A stretch of DNA of 64,000 nt, taken from the NCBI RefSeq assembly GCF_030704535.1, contig NC_081810.1:310501-374500 (forward strand), in the 5' to 3' direction. Within the stretch, counting starts at the first letter, position 1. Every line of letters begins with the position of its first letter. This document shows positions 12,420 to 25,983 of the stretch, piece after piece. The notes below the pieces were generated by a model, which made no database searches, was not told the origin of the DNA, and saw nothing but the letters and a program-made list of their open reading frames with translations. This DNA is from Vitis vinifera. Lineage: Eukaryota > Streptophyta > Magnoliopsida > Vitales > Vitaceae. Both the position numbers and the translations under genes were made by a program.

Positions 12420-13724
12420 TTCTCTTGTTTTTTTTTGATGGGATGGGAAAAAGAAAAATATAAGGAAGGAAGGAAGAATGAAGTGGTTTATTGAATAGAG
12501 AAGGAAAGGGTGGAACCGTGGAAGGAAGAAGTAGGGGGTGCGCTTACCTTGGTTTTCGGCCTCTCGCCCTTTTTATGGGATCTCAACTCTAATTCATTAC
12601 TACGTATGAGAGTATGATGCATGATGCATCACATGCTTTGCACGTGAGTTTTGTACTTTTGAACTTTTTCACGCGGCGACTGGTAATGGTCCAAATTTTG
12701 CATTTTGGACTTTTTCTTTTTCAGAAGAGAAGGAGAAAGAGAAGGAGAAGAAGGGGAAGAAGAGGCGGTGTTTGAGACGCTTTTGACTTTCTATTAAGAA
12801 ATATGTGGGGCGACCCCCAAGTTCCTAACACACAGACCAACAACAAGGGAGACGTGTTCATCAATCAAGCAACAAAATATAAAAGCTGATTCACCATACA
12901 TGTATATGTACAGAAATATGAGTTGGAAGGGGGTCAGACTCAAAGACTCGTGCGTCTTGCCGGCTTATGTTGACATTTTCCCTGGGGCCAAACACGATCC
13001 CTTTCATATTGTTATTTCTTTATCTTTAATGCTATTTATTTATTTATTTGTCAGCCACTATCAACCAAATAACCCAATTGGGGATTAGTGATTTTGTACG
13101 TTGGCAGGCATTCTCATTGTGTCTTGGTCCTCCCACATTCTTTATTTTCCACTGCCCCAAACCAATGTTCCAAATTTGTTCTTCAAAAATATTTTCTCAC
13201 TGTCAGACACATCTTTGCCAGAAAAGCATTCTTTCAGATTTTACTTTGAAAATATTACCAAACAAACCATTATCGCAGTTTTCATTAAAAGAACCTTGGG
13301 TTCACAATTGTCTATCCAAATCCAAATAGACCCTTGGTGAAGTACCGAGGATGAAGTGAAAATTTCATCATGATGTTGAATATTTGATAAAGAGTCCCAA
13401 TAAACATTTCTGCCCTTTAATTGTTTGATTACTATGTCATTATTCTAAACTCAATTCGAAAAGATTAGAACAGTGTGAAGAACATCAAGATCAGGTTAGC
13501 TGAGCTTGACTCTCACCACTACTCCAAAGCCTCAATATCAAGCGAGCTCCAGTAACATTAAAATTCCAGGATCCACTTCAAATCTTTTGCTTCAAATTTC
13601 TTCAGCCAACCTTGCTCAGAAGGGCTGCCAATATGTGTCTCTTTTATCTTTCAAGATGGGCAATGATGAATCAATTTAAGCAGTCAGCAAAAGTCTGGGG
13701 TAAATCCATTCCATCCCAGACAGA
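12420..13724. other. pyruvate kinase upstream region and glucosidase II beta 3' UTR
   Basis: Both neighbours are on the minus strand, so this interval holds the pyruvate kinase promoter (left part) and the 3' trailer of the glucosidase II beta gene (right part). A TATA-like CCATAAAAAGGG can be read on the minus strand near 12575, about 155 bp upstream of the start codon. A GA-rich tract lies at about 12725-12770. No further gene is seen. Confidence 0.5.
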
Positions 13725-16700
13725 TTAGAGTTCATCACGGCCCTGAGGTTGTTCCTGGTTCATCAACTCTAGTTTCTGTTGTAGTTCCTGCAACATTTCA
13801 CCATTGGGCTATCCAGTGCAGAAGATAGAAACAGCAAATTGAACATTTGGTAGAAAGAACTAACCTTCAGCTTTTCTTCTAGGCAAAGAGCTGGGGTGGA
13901 TAACAATGCCACATATCTGCCATGATAAAATACAAGTCAGAGAGAAACACTATGTATCTGCCTTGACAAGAGGTTAGTTACAAAAATAGAGCCTTACTCG
14001 CATCTGCTTGGTTCATCAACATCAGTAACCTCATTTTTCAACCCACATCTTAGCTTGACCTGTTAAAAAGGGAAAAGGGAAAAGGGAAAAGGGAAAAAAA
14101 TTGTAGATCATCCATTAAACAAAGGCCTATTAGCTCATGACCCATTTACTATTAGATGAATCAGAGGACTTCCCACTATCCAAAACAAATGAAAACATAA
14201 CCAATCATTTGCAGTTCAAGGAAAAAAACAAAAGATATTACCCAAAACATCATTAGATGTCACCAGGCTATACCTGCAAAACTTAACATTTCACACTGAC
14301 TAGACTCGGGGTATACCTACCAGTTCAAAAGCTAGTTAAAGGTGCAAGGCAGTCGTGTCACCATTATTATAAACCAATGAATACATGATCCAATGTAAGA
14401 ACATTATGGTCGTTACCTTCAAACTCCTATCAGGTCCATTCCAGCATTTTTCGCCATTTGAAAACAGCATAGTTCTGTATGAATCTTCAAATTTATCCCA
14501 GCGCCTATTTGCAGATAATGAAAGAAAGAAAATGCTCAGTAAGCAAATCAAGACGAAAGAAAACATGCAACTTTCAAGAAAAAGACATGTAGGAAAAACA
14601 GGTCACCTCATACGATGAACATACAATAGATATTAGTAAGGGGTAAAATAAAATATTCCCAGAATATAGTGTCAGGAGGAGAATAATGGGATATTTAGTT
14701 TATCCAGTAGTATTGGCCATGATTTGGCAGCCAGTCAACTAAGAAGAGGAGAGACTAATGATGTAAAAGCACGAGGATGAGTCTGATCAGTCAAGGAGAT
14801 CTTTCATCATGAGGACTCAATCTTAGAATCCTTATTAGGGTGTGATCTATGAGCAATTTGATTGAAGACAGATAAACTACTGCAGTACATTTCTGACAAG
14901 GATCTCCCAGATGGAAAAACAACAAACGGTTGTACAAAACCAGCAGGACCAACTGAACCAATAGCATTGAATTTCTTCAATGAAGAAAGAACCTGGGAGA
15001 CTATAAACGCAAGGGAGAATATACGTCAGAGGCATACCCCAAACGAGTAGTACTATGGCCCTCCTCCTGGGAAGCTTGTTTAAATGGGCATAATTTGTAT
15101 ACATACCTGAAACAAGAATTTTCATTGTTCAAAAAGGAGATAAATGAGAAAAATTACAAGTATATATATATATGAAAAAAGGAAAAAAAGAAAAAAAAAT
15201 ATAAGAATAAAATAAGAAAGTTTCTAACTTGTTCTCCTTGCTCTCAAAACATTGATCATAGAATGAATAGAATTCCTTCTCAGGCCCTGTAAGATTAAAT
15301 TTCAGTTTAGTGTGTGGAAGCTAAGCTAATAACTCCCTAACATGAAAGCAAATGCCAAGAAATAATAAATACAGGTAAAAAAAATTTAATATATACTTAC
15401 CAAAATCATGCTTTAGCTTTTGTGTCAAACTTGATATTCTAGACTGCATCTTAGACAACTTGGCACTGGACTCGTCATATTCCTTGCGTATGTGAGCAGC
15501 CTCTATGAAAACCAAAATGCAACAGATAATCCAAACCTCACATATTTATTTCCATCCTTAAGCACTAAAATCATAAATCTCTGTTTCCTACCTGATTTAT
15601 CTACTGGGGTCTGGAACAAGTTAACAGCATTTAGAATGTTCCGCACTGTTTGTTGTATCTTCTCCAACCACGATGGGTTACTTGTGCTTGTTATATCTGA
15701 ACATGTAGTTGGATTATAAAATGTAATTTAAAAGAATATGAGCTTCAAACTTGATATCAGATTGAGTTCAGAACAAAATATAAACAACAAATTAAAGGGA
15801 ATGAAGCAGTGACAAACCTGAAAAATCTGATTCATCTTCTGTGTCAGATTTGTATGGAGGGCTTGAATCATAGTGATCATCCTCTCCAAAATCTTCATCA
15901 ACTGGATCTTCCATATCATCATTGTCATATCTTTGGCTGTCATCATCGGTTTCTGATGCATAGCCGTCATATTCCTCAGCATGTGTGTCCTCTGGTGTCT
16001 CTTCGTGGCTTTCATGATGATCATGTTTCACAGCATCAACTTCCTCAGTGTGCTGCCCAGTATTTTCCCCTGTCCAACGAGAAGCAACAAGGCGGCCCAA
16101 CTCTTCCCTTGACAATCCCTCAGTATTTTCAGCTACATCATTCTCCTGCAGAAACAACAAAAAAAATAAGTGTCAACACTTCAAAGTAACTTAAAGATAG
16201 GCATGTATCAAGAAGCAGAAAAGGACAGCAAGTTCACAGCATATCTTTTATTGTTATTTATCTTTTTGACAGGCAAGTTAAAGAGCATATCATAAACTGA
16301 CATGCCAAGAAACTTGTGAGACTTACATAAAACTTACATAAAACTGAAATTTCCTAATAAAATTCATTTTTCCAAGATTGCAAGTTCACAATTCCTATCA
16401 CTTTGCAACTTAAAAACCATGATCCTGAAAGACACAACAGATCAACATAATCATATAGTTGCAATCTAATACTTGACTGATACAGATCACTAAAAATAGT
16501 GGGTGTGGCAAGAGCATCTGTAGGTGGGTTAAAAAATTACAATTGATGGTCAGAATAAACCAAATGCTCTCCCCATTTTTCCTTTTGGAGGTAAATTCCA
16601 AAGAGGATATCGTGATGGAAGTCCAAAGAGGAAATACATCCTACTTGAGGGGCTGGTGAAGAGGGGTTTGCACTTCAAACATGCCATGTATCCCTTTGGG

Positions 16701-19700
16701 GAGTTGTTGCAGTTCTATAATATGTTGGTGTAGTAAAAAATAAATAAATAAATAAACATTGTGTCATGGACATGAGCATGAAGCTCATTCTTGGCTTTTA
16801 ATTATAATCTAGCAACTTTCAGAGCCAATAGTATTTCAATTCAGACAACTATGGGAATATAGGTTAGATAAAACAAAGGCAAACTTAGTTGATGAAGGTT
16901 TCAACCAGAGACTCTTTAGTGTTGCTGCCACTAAAACCTTTCATGTTTTCCTTTTAGCCTTTTACTCTCTTCCCCTATCAACCAATTTTCCATTTTAAAT
17001 GAAGTTTAACAATTGACCACAGGCTCCATTTATGTAGTGGAAGTATATTGTTAATACATTTAAAGAAAAATGAAAAAGAAATAGATAATCTTTCATTAAA
17101 AAAAAAAAGTTTAACCCTTGACAAGTGATTAGTTCTTGTACCCACCGAAAGAATGTCATGAAGAATGCAACTGAACATACCAAGAAATTTAGAGAACTTA
17201 ACTTACAGGTCAAAACCATTTCATCCAAAGTTGATGCAAGTTTATTTTCAACCTTGGGAGGTAAAAAAAAATGATATTCTTCTATTTTTATTTTTTGGTT
17301 TTCAACCTTATTTATAAGTCAAACAAATACTTGGTGTAAATAATAATAGCATAACAATGCTTCTTTTTTATTCTGTCTGGTTTTGTTTTGCTTTAGTTTT
17401 CCCCCTTTTTTTGTAGGGATAAATCCATGGTACTATTTATAGGTAGTAATATAGCCAGGTATAACTACAATCACTGATGTAATGAGATTTACATTCAAGT
17501 GAGTCTCCAAAAGCTAAGCTGTATCAACATATTGGACTCCAACCTGTTATAACCATAACAATGTTCATTGCTACTATCACTGCCTACAATTCAATGAAGG
17601 AAATATGGAGGCCATTTAAAAGAGGTGCCCAACTCTAAACTTACAGGTGATGGTTTTGCAATTGAAGCCAAGGTTGCAGTGCTTCTCAAGGGCTTTGTAA
17701 AAGAAAAAGTTTTGCGCTTGGCCAATTTTGCGGTGGAGGGAGGATTCTGTTGTTGTTATCTCGTGGATCACTAAATAGGAGAGAGATTTAAGGAGACTTG
17801 ATAGGTGACTATGCCAAATTTTCGATATCTTTACAATGTTCGGATGCACCATTCGATGTCCTCACTTAGCTAACCAGGTGGCAGATGGGCTAGTTAAAAG
17901 AGGAGCAAAGGAATTGGTATCCTTTGTTAGAGATTATGTACTTCTTTTGAATCTATCTAATGTTTGTTTTAATTGTTTCAAATGTTGTTTTACTTTTTGT
18001 AATTTCTGTTGTTTGTTAAGCTTTATGGAACCATGTAATGGTATCCATTCCCTTGTTTTAATCTAAATTTGTATTTTGTGGAAGGATGTCTCGTCGTTTT
18101 GGATCTTTTTAATTAATTGAAAAGATCTTTTGAGTTTCTGATAAAAAAAAAATAAGACTGTCGCCTGAGACATGTGATAAAGATTTTATGCTTGCTCAGA
18201 ATTGGGTCCACAACATCAGCTTTTCAGGGTAAGACATTCTAAAATTTTGCTTTTTATTTTCTATCTGTAGTCTAAAGATCAGTTAGATTGTAGATTATTA
18301 CTGAACAGACTAGAATTTCTCTGGAGATTCATTCCACAAGTAAATATCATTGATAAAATAGATGTAGCATGCTGGAGTTGAAGAATTGAAATAAGTGAGG
18401 AAATATGCGGACTATAGTTGTTAAAAATTTACAATACAATGATACAATACATTTTTTATGGAAATTGATACGTATTGCAATCCGTATCTTACTTTAAAGC
18501 GTATCTTACGATACATGATACGATATGTGATATTCTGATACACAACATGATATGTGATATTACGATACAATAATTCATACATCTTTAACTATTTTCTATG
18601 ATTTTTTGAAAAAATCAAATTATTTTTTTTATTAAAAGAATGTATTATATTAATTGTTTAAAATATACTAAAAGATTAAAAAAATTGATCATAAAAAGGA
18701 AAAATAGGTAAAACAATCTTATATGAAAAGCTAAATTTTTGTTGTCAAATGTTATATTAAAAGTCAAGTAAGTTTATTTTTACAATGAATATTAGAGAAT
18801 TTTCATTTGAATGTTGACAATGAAAATAATAGTGATTAGTGAATAAAACATTAATATATTAGCTTTTTTATTATTTCTTTTTTGGTGGAAAAGGAATGAT
18901 GACAAATCTGAAAAGCTGCAACTTTGAAGATGACGCATAAAGACATAAATATTGATTGACAACAAAATAAGTACATATATCTAGTTAGAATTTGGAACTA
19001 AAAATCATAGAAAAAAATGAAGAAGTTTATTTTTGTGGATTATGTAATGAATCTATATATTAAAATCATATTTTGTTAATTTGAATTTGTCAAAACTTTA
19101 ACATTGAATATATTCATATGATATGATATAGTTAACTCTTAAAATCCTACTATCTTTCATAAAATTGGTTATATATTACTCTATACTTTGTACTTTCAAT
19201 AGCATATACATATTTTTTCTATTTTTTTCACTATATAAAAAAAATATAATACGATACACGATACAGAAAAATATAAAAATGATACACAATACGTTTTACA
19301 AGTTAACTATGTCATGGATAGGAAATGAATTTCCAAATTATAAACACAATTGAAACTAGATAGAGAAAATTACCTGTTTTGTAGCTTGATCGGAAGTTGG
19401 AGACACCTCATTTCCAGCATGAAGGTCAGTTTCATGTACGACTGGGGACTCTTCCTTGCCTTCTGCTGCATGCTATATCAAGATGGGAATGCATATATGA
19501 GTTCAAGAACTTTGTTAAACCTATGGAAGCACCCCTTCGGTGGAACTTTGATTGTGGAAAATAAACAAATAGATGGACAAATTCGTCAATCACCTGCTCA
19601 ATTCCATCAGTTGGAGATGCATTTTCAGATTTATCAGTATGCTCAACTTCAGCTACTGAGTTGCTTTTGTCCTCTTCTACATCCTATCAAATATTTGTGA

Positions 19701-22700
19701 TTGTGAGAACTAGGGGGAAAAAAAACAATGCTTTGCAGTAAAAAAGAAGAGGTACCACGAGTAACTGAAGATATACATATAGGCACACACGCACACTAAA
19801 TGTATCCACATATTGGACTTGAACTTGTTATAAGCATGAATAACATTGAGATATAGCATATATGTACACCACGCTTACAAGCAAACAGAGAATTAGTTTC
19901 ACAACATGCAATGAGCAAAGCAAAAACACTACAGAATTTGGTGTTTTTTCCCCGTTTGATAAGGTGATATGGTGTTATTTGACTGCCAATTACCACATTC
20001 AGGCTGTTTTAATATTCAAAATGTTTAACATAAAAAAAGGAATGAAAACAGCAAAATAATATATATCATATGTGAGTGAGTACATGTCTGTCTGAATTCA
20101 AGGATTGCAATAACTGAACATGAAAGGCAAACAACAAGCCCTCTAACCTGATCCAAAACTCCAATTTTATCATCATGGGTACTTTCCATAGGTTCTTCTT
20201 CACTGCCAACTTGCTCCTTAACTTCATTTTTCTCCTGATTAGCTTCCTTCTCAGCTTTGCTTTTCTCCTTATTAGCTTCCTCCTCAGCCTCTCTCCGCTT
20301 CTTCTCTTCTTCTTCTTTCTGTAGGCGCTCTTTCTCCTCTGCCTTCTCTATCTGTTCTTTACGGTCTACATGGAAAAACAAAAGGACAGTCATGTGACAT
20401 TAAGTATCAACCAGCTAAATTATCTTGTTGTAACCTTCCAACATAAATATGAATCTAAGAATCATGATGTCTATCAAGAAAAATGAGGATGGAGATGACA
20501 TTTATGTGTATTAAAACATCAGGCACAATGTCACAGATGAACAAATTTTATCAATTTTGACCCTTTATTTACTGAATACATAAAAATTTTGTATATATAA
20601 TCAAGGAAAACAAGAGCACAATCCATGTACATACAAGCATATACACCAAAGATAAACTAAGGAACCAGACTAATAAACAAGAATTTAAGAAATGAAGAAA
20701 AAGAGAAAAAGAAAATCCCAAGTGACTCCAAAGCCTAACTATTTTGACCCTTCATAGACAGGCATTCTTAAAAAGATGGGATAAGAATAGATAATGGTAT
20801 ACAAATAAAAGTTTTGAATAGTGAGCCAAAAAATGTCTTCCATTTAACAAACTGACCACTATTGTTTTATTATTTTCAGAATTGTCTTTGTAGCATCAGT
20901 CTGTATAGGTGCATATCACTCACTCTTTGGAAACGGATAATTGTTGGCAAGAATGGGCAAGAAGATGAGGGTTGGTGCAAGAATGGGGTGAGAGAGAATT
21001 ATGGAGTGGGGGTTTGGAAGGCAATCAGAAATGATTGGGAGGATCTCAAAGTTAGAATGTGTTTCAAGGTTGGTTCCGGAAACAGGGTGAAGTTCTGGAA
21101 GGATAGATGGTGTGGGGATGTGTCGTTGAGGGATGTTTTCCCGAACCTTTTTTCTATAGCTTACTCTAAAGATGCTCGGCTGGCTGATGCTTGGGATGGT
21201 GGTAGCTAGAATCCTAAGTTAATTAGACAACTGAATGATTGGGAGCAGGAGGAGGTAGACTGAGGATTCAGTGGAGTGGGTTGACACAAAGAGTGGTATT
21301 TTTCTGTTAGGTCCTTCTACTCCTCCTTGGCTAGTAGGGGAGTGGATCCTTTCCCTCACAGTATAGTCTGGAACTCCTCGGCCCCTACTAGAGTAATCTT
21401 CTTTGCTTGGGAGGCAACTTGGGCCAAGATTTTGACTCTAGATCAATTCAAAAAGAGCAGATGGAAGATGCCTAATAGATGCTACATGTGCAAAGAGGAA
21501 GAAAAAACGAGTGTTCATATTCTTCTTCATTGCCCGAAAGCTTGTATTTTGTGGCAGCTTATTTTTGTTTTATTTGGTGTACAATGGGTGATGCACTCTT
21601 CAATGAGAGGTTTTCTCTTGGGTTGGGGAGGCTTTCCTGTTGGTAGAAAAAGGATAAAGGCTCGGAAGGTTGCTCCATTATGCCTTTTTTGGTCTATTTG
21701 GAGGGAAAGAAATAGGAGAGCCTTGAGAATTGTGAATGTTCAGATCATTCTTTAAAAAGTTCTTTTTTGTATCTATTTTGGGATTGGATAAGATTGTATA
21801 TTGGGGATGGCTCCTTATCGATGCTTGTTTTGATAGATTGGTTAGGAGCTCCGTAAAGTGCGGTTGTTTTTGTGTGTCCGTGCATTTTTGTTTTTTATTC
21901 CTTATATACATCGTGTATACTTTTCTTTTTAATACAATTACTTTTACCTATCAAAAAAAAAAAGGTGCATATCACTCACTCATCAACATCTTCCTTGCTC
22001 ATTTTGTCTCTTAAAATATAAGTGGGGACTTCTTTTTCTTGAGACTTTTTATGAAAAAACAAGGCAAAGATAAAAGTACTAGGGCCAAATGAAGTTCTTT
22101 TGATCTGAAAAGCTAAGTATTTCAGAAAATCCTATAAAGAATTGAACCTAGAAAAAGAGGGTGCATCCTAAGTACACAGGGATACAGGGTGGCACCCATA
22201 TGCCATGGGGTTTCACCATTTCATATGCAACAGATTAGGCCCATTATTGAAGTAGATTACAACTGATTGTGGACCTCTTGAAAAAGGTCATAAATAGAAT
22301 AAAGTTTCAATATATTATTACTTTGCTGTGTTTTCCCTTCAGCACCACACATATATCTCTCAAATATACTTAATTGGGATTTTCAAATACATATAGAATG
22401 CTGGAAGAGAATTTATATACTCCAACACAAATAATTGGGACATAAACTAGATAGTAATCATGACAATTATGACTGAATTTAATTGAATGAAAGCACAGTA
22501 CACAATGATAGGAAACAACAAGGACAGAAGCATACCCTTGAGCTGCTGAACAAGCCCTTTCAATATTTTCTCTTCACTTTTTAGCTTTGATAATTCTTCC
22601 TCCTCTTTAGCTATTGCCAGTTTTGCTTGCTCAATCTGTTGCTTCCGTAGAGTGACTCCTTCTTTATATGTTACAATCTTTTTCTTTAACTTATCTCTGG

Positions 22701-23836
22701 CCACTTTTCCAGCCTCCCAACATGTGTTTGGACATTTTACTTTACCATCATACTCATCACTCCCATCGCAGCAATCTGGTCATTGTGAGCAGGTGAAAAG
22801 GGAAATAAAGTAAATATACAACTACCAATATGATGGTGAAGAAATGACAAGAGGCTATCAAGCCTTCATCAATCAGGCACGATTTTAGAACTTCACAACA
22901 GGAGAAGGCGATTTATGGTAAATGGTTTTACCTGACCAACAAAGGACCATTAATGGAAACAAGTCCATTTATAAAAGGGCATTTTCAGTGTCTGTAAAGT
23001 TAACTCCATCACAAGCAATTTCCTAAAAGCACACTTACCGCAGATACCATCGTTCACTCTAGAGGAAAATAACAACAGAGGAACATGTCCTGCATTCCGA
23101 CAATAGAATTTTCCACCCGGGCATGCCGAAGTTCCTACAACCCACAAGGTAATTTGCCAACATATGAAGAGAATTCTATGTAGGATCAAAGATCAAAACA
23201 ACTGCAAATCCTGTTACTATGAACTCAAAAGAAACCAACTTTATAATGCAGGAATGTAATTAGACCATCCCCACCTTCCAAATTAAGAATCTTAAGACAT
23301 TATGGTTGGAACTAAAGGAAATAGGAAAAGCTAGTACTATTAACAAAGTATTGGCTGGATTAAACAAACCATAGCCCATTATATAACAGATAACCGAAAC
23401 AAAATATCAGAAAGCAACAAAAATACCCACTTGATGGAAAATAAAATAAATACGAAGTTGAGCAAAAGAAAAGGTCAAAAAGAGGAAAGACCAGGCTCAT
23501 CGGAGGCATCAGGGCAATCGCAGAAGTCGTCATTGACCTGTGCTCTGTTCAATTTCTTTGATCCATCTTTGCATTTGAATATCTCTGATGAAGTCTTGTA
23601 GTAGTTCTCATCTGGGTATTCCAAAAACATCACATCCCCACCATGACTAATCAAAAAACAAGCAAAAATCTTCAACGAAACAGAAAGAGAACGGAGAAAA
23701 GAGGATAACCTTGAGGAGCAATTCCCAGAAATGGGTTTGTGGAAAGCAGAGATTTTGATGCTGATCTACCTATCTGAGATATAAATAACACTCCCAAAAT
23801 CAAGAAGAGGTTGTGAATAACTATATATATCTTCAT
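13725..23836 (-). CDS. PSL4: glucosidase II beta subunit (PRKCSH/PSL4 type), ER lumen
   Basis: This is the non-catalytic beta subunit of ER glucosidase II, which retains the alpha subunit in the ER and helps it trim glucose from N-glycans during glycoprotein quality control. I join 16 exons: 23836-23710, 23611-23492, 23134-23039, 22775-22536, 20365-20148, 19683-19594, 19472-19374, 16145-15818, 15696-15592, 15502-15401, 15286-15229, 15106-15038, 14504-14417, 14059-13998, 13916-13865 and 13787-13725. All phases agree, giving 638 residues. Order: a hydrophobic signal peptide (about 1-27); two Cys-rich LDLa-like modules ending DCPDASDE and DCCDGSDE; a Lys/Glu coiled coil; a long acidic region; and a C-terminal mannose-6-phosphate-receptor-homology domain ([41 protein letters not shown]). 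The protein ends GRDEL. The start ATG (MKIYIV) is the only one preceding the signal peptide. Introns hold two antisense LINE pieces. Confidence 0.95.
17640..18152 (+). mobile_element. LINE 3' fragment with RNase H-like tail, in a glucosidase II beta intron
   Basis: Translated on the + strand with frame changes, this resembles the C-terminal RNase H region of plant L1-type LINEs. It contains GFAIEAKVA, then a decayed [10 protein letters not shown]-like stretch, then [18 protein letters not shown], where the Ala-Asp-Gly-Leu-x-Lys-Arg-Gly pattern is typical. It finishes with TTTCTGATAAAAAAAAAA, a LINE-type 3' end with poly(A). It is strongly 5'-truncated and carries stops and frameshifts. It is antisense to the host gene, in the intron between exons 7 and 8. 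I found no target-site duplication. Confidence 0.7.
18420..19310. repeat. AT-rich element with GATACGATA-type motifs at both ends
   Basis: Both ends are dense in ATACGATA/GATACAATA words (18430-18580 and 19245-19300), while the interior is featureless AT-rich sequence. Part of the right end, read in reverse, resembles the left end (TTGTAAAACGTATTG against ATTTACAATACAATG), so it may be a decayed terminal-inverted-repeat element. It lies in the same intron as the 17.6-kb LINE piece. The family is not identified. Confidence 0.35.
20907..20925 (+). repeat. left target-site duplication of the 20.9-kb LINE
   Basis: The 19-bp sequence AGGTGCATATCACTCACTC is repeated exactly at 21963-21981, directly after the poly(A) of the LINE. 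This fixes the insertion boundaries. Confidence 0.92.
20926..21962 (+). mobile_element. 5'-truncated LINE (L1-type), intron 4 of glucosidase II beta
   Basis: This 1.04-kb insertion is bounded by a perfect 19-bp target-site duplication and ends in CCTATC followed by poly(A), the hallmark of target-primed reverse transcription. It encodes the end of a LINE ORF2: the [13 protein letters not shown] and [17 protein letters not shown] region, then the zinc-binding reverse-transcriptase tail ([18 protein letters not shown], with C-x2-C...H-x4-C spacing) and [12 protein letters not shown]. Only this C-terminal part is present. The frame is interrupted by at least one stop near 21209, so it is dead. 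It is inserted antisense to the host gene. Because the duplicated target is still identical, the insertion is probably fairly recent on an evolutionary scale. Confidence 0.92.
21963..21981 (+). repeat. right target-site duplication of the 20.9-kb LINE
   Basis: An exact copy of the 19 bp at 20907-20925, immediately following the LINE's A-run. Confidence 0.92.
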
Positions 23837-24784
23837 TCTTCTCGTAGAAACCTCCACCAACTTGTCGACAGAGGCAGCAATTCTACAACCCTTTCCCCCT
23901 TTCCCCTAAATTTCGTCAGACAGGGAGGGGTGGGATCCGGGAACAAGGAGAGGTTTTGCAGAAACTAACGACGTCGTTTTGACTCACACAGACTCATGAA
24001 ACCTCCTCTAGGCTCCAAGTTCAAAGCCCAAAACAAACTCAACAAAAAAGGCGGCCCAATACATCAAAAGACCATGGGCTCTGCTTTACAAAATATTCAA
24101 TAATTTAAATTTTTCTACCCTAAAAAAATCAATAATTACTCCATGATTATTTTTTTATTTTTTTAAATAATTAAAGGTTAGTTAATACTTAATAGTTGAA
24201 AATTATTTTTCAGTTTTATACTTCCAAATTTGCATTTTCCTTACGGGAGCAAACTAAATGGCCTTTTTTTTTCATTTATTATTGGGGACAATTAAGAATT
24301 CACCCTTCTTACCAAGAGTCCGAGGGAAACTATCCATTTTCAACATCGTCAAGGAAGCCCATGGTGGTTCCGTCCATGGGCCCAACTCAAAATGGGCTTC
24401 ATTGGGGGAGTGATGAGTCCCAATGGAAGACGGCTTCTTGTCCGATTAACACCACTCGAAATTAATAGGTTTGGATTAAGTATATTTTGTTCACATTATA
24501 ATTATGTCAACTACTATAACCTATTTAACAAAGATATTATGCCCCAATTCAAATCTTCAACTTGTTTTATGCATTTAACTAATGGAGTTGACCTTATAAT
24601 CCAACCTAAAAAATGTATACTTATTAAGACAAAAAAAAAGGAAATTTAGAAGTTGTAACTTAAACAGTATTTTGCTTATTTAAGATTTCAATAAATAGTG
24701 CTAACTAGTTAGAATTGTGAAATCATAAATAACCCAATAACTTGTTATTATGAAAGATAGATAATTCCAACCTAATTAATCACC

Positions 24785-25700
24785 CAATAGGAGAGGTGAA
24801 TTAGGTGATAATCAATTTTATTAACTTTTAAAGTAAATTAATTAAAGCAATTAACAAAAGCACAAAGATAATACGCAATATAAAGAAAATTAAGGTAAAT
24901 AAAAAAAAAAGGAAAGAAGATATGCAAACACTATTTTATATGGTTCAACCTAAACCCTGTCTTACATCTACTCTCCCCAAACTCCAATTGAGTGAAAGTT
25001 TTACTAGCTCCGAAGGCTTCAATCCAAACCTTCAAAGTTTACAATTGGATTCCAAGGTTCTAGTGGATCCTCACAAATCTTCTCAAATGATAAATCTCAA
25101 TTAAACAACATTTTTATAAATTTAAAAGAAGAAATGAAGAACACTTCAATCCTACTAAAGTAAACATTGTTCATAATATAAGGAAACTATGATTGATTTG
25201 ATGGTGCAAAAGAGAAAATAGCAAGTGAAAGAATGAATACACTTAAGAACTTTCAATGAAATGTTTGATAGGTAAGCAAATGAATATTCAAGGTCTCATA
25301 TGTTTAAATGCTTTTAAAACTATCAATTTATAGCTTGACAGATAGGAACCCCAAAACCAACAATTTAGGTTTGACCAATCGAGCAATCAATTCAACCATG
25401 TTAACTAGTCATTAGGCATTTAATGCCTTGACAAGTGATCACTAGGGACTAAGAGTTCAACTAATTGAGCACTTAGTTTGACTAGTCCTTAATCAATTGA
25501 GGTTTCCACCTCAACCACCTAAAATGAGCTTCTAGACCTTCAAGTGTACAAAATGGCAACTTGACCAATGGAGCCTTATCAACTCATTCAGTTTCCCACT
25601 ACCTTGACAAGTTAAACTATTTTTATAAGATTGAGATTGGATTAAGGCCATAAACACCCAAGAGAATGCTTCCAAAGCAACAAATAAACCATTTAAACAT
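24785..25700 (+). repeat. unclassified dispersed repeat, copy 1
   Basis: The order of short motifs matches that at 32340-33240: a GAGGTGAATTAGGTGATAATC-like opening, an AAAG/ATAAAG-rich segment, TATATGGTTCAACC (there TAGTGGTTCAACAC), CTTCAATCCAAACCT, and then repeated ACCAATCGAG and CAACTAATTGAG words. The two copies are clearly related but diverged and non-coding. I cannot name the family. Confidence 0.4.
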
Positions 25701-25818
25701 TTTTTCTTTTGAAAAAAGTTTAAGCCAAGGTTTATTGAAAAATACGAAATCATCCATTTTTACAAAAATATATTTAATTTAAAGTGCATAAAGAATGATT
25801 TTGAGATGTTAAGCACAT

Positions 25819-25983
25819 GAACGATTTTAATTTTCTCAATTGCACTAACAAAATGAATTGTACAATAGTTCCTAATTCTTCAAAAGTATTCAATAGTGTT
25901 GAATGATTTTAATTTTCTCGATTGCACTAACAAAATGAATTGTACAATTTGTTCCTAATTCTTCAAAGGCATTCAATAGTGTC
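25819..25983 (+). repeat. 82-bp tandem duplication
   Basis: Two adjacent units, at 25819-25900 and 25901-25983, share GATTTTAATTTTCTC, ATTGCACTAACAAAATGAAT and CCTAATTCTTCAAA with few differences. They are non-coding. Confidence 0.75.

Noticed and set aside
15728-16024. Met/Thr-rich frame on the minus strand
   Set aside because: A shadow frame of exon 8 of glucosidase II beta, whose acidic frame continues in phase with its neighbours.
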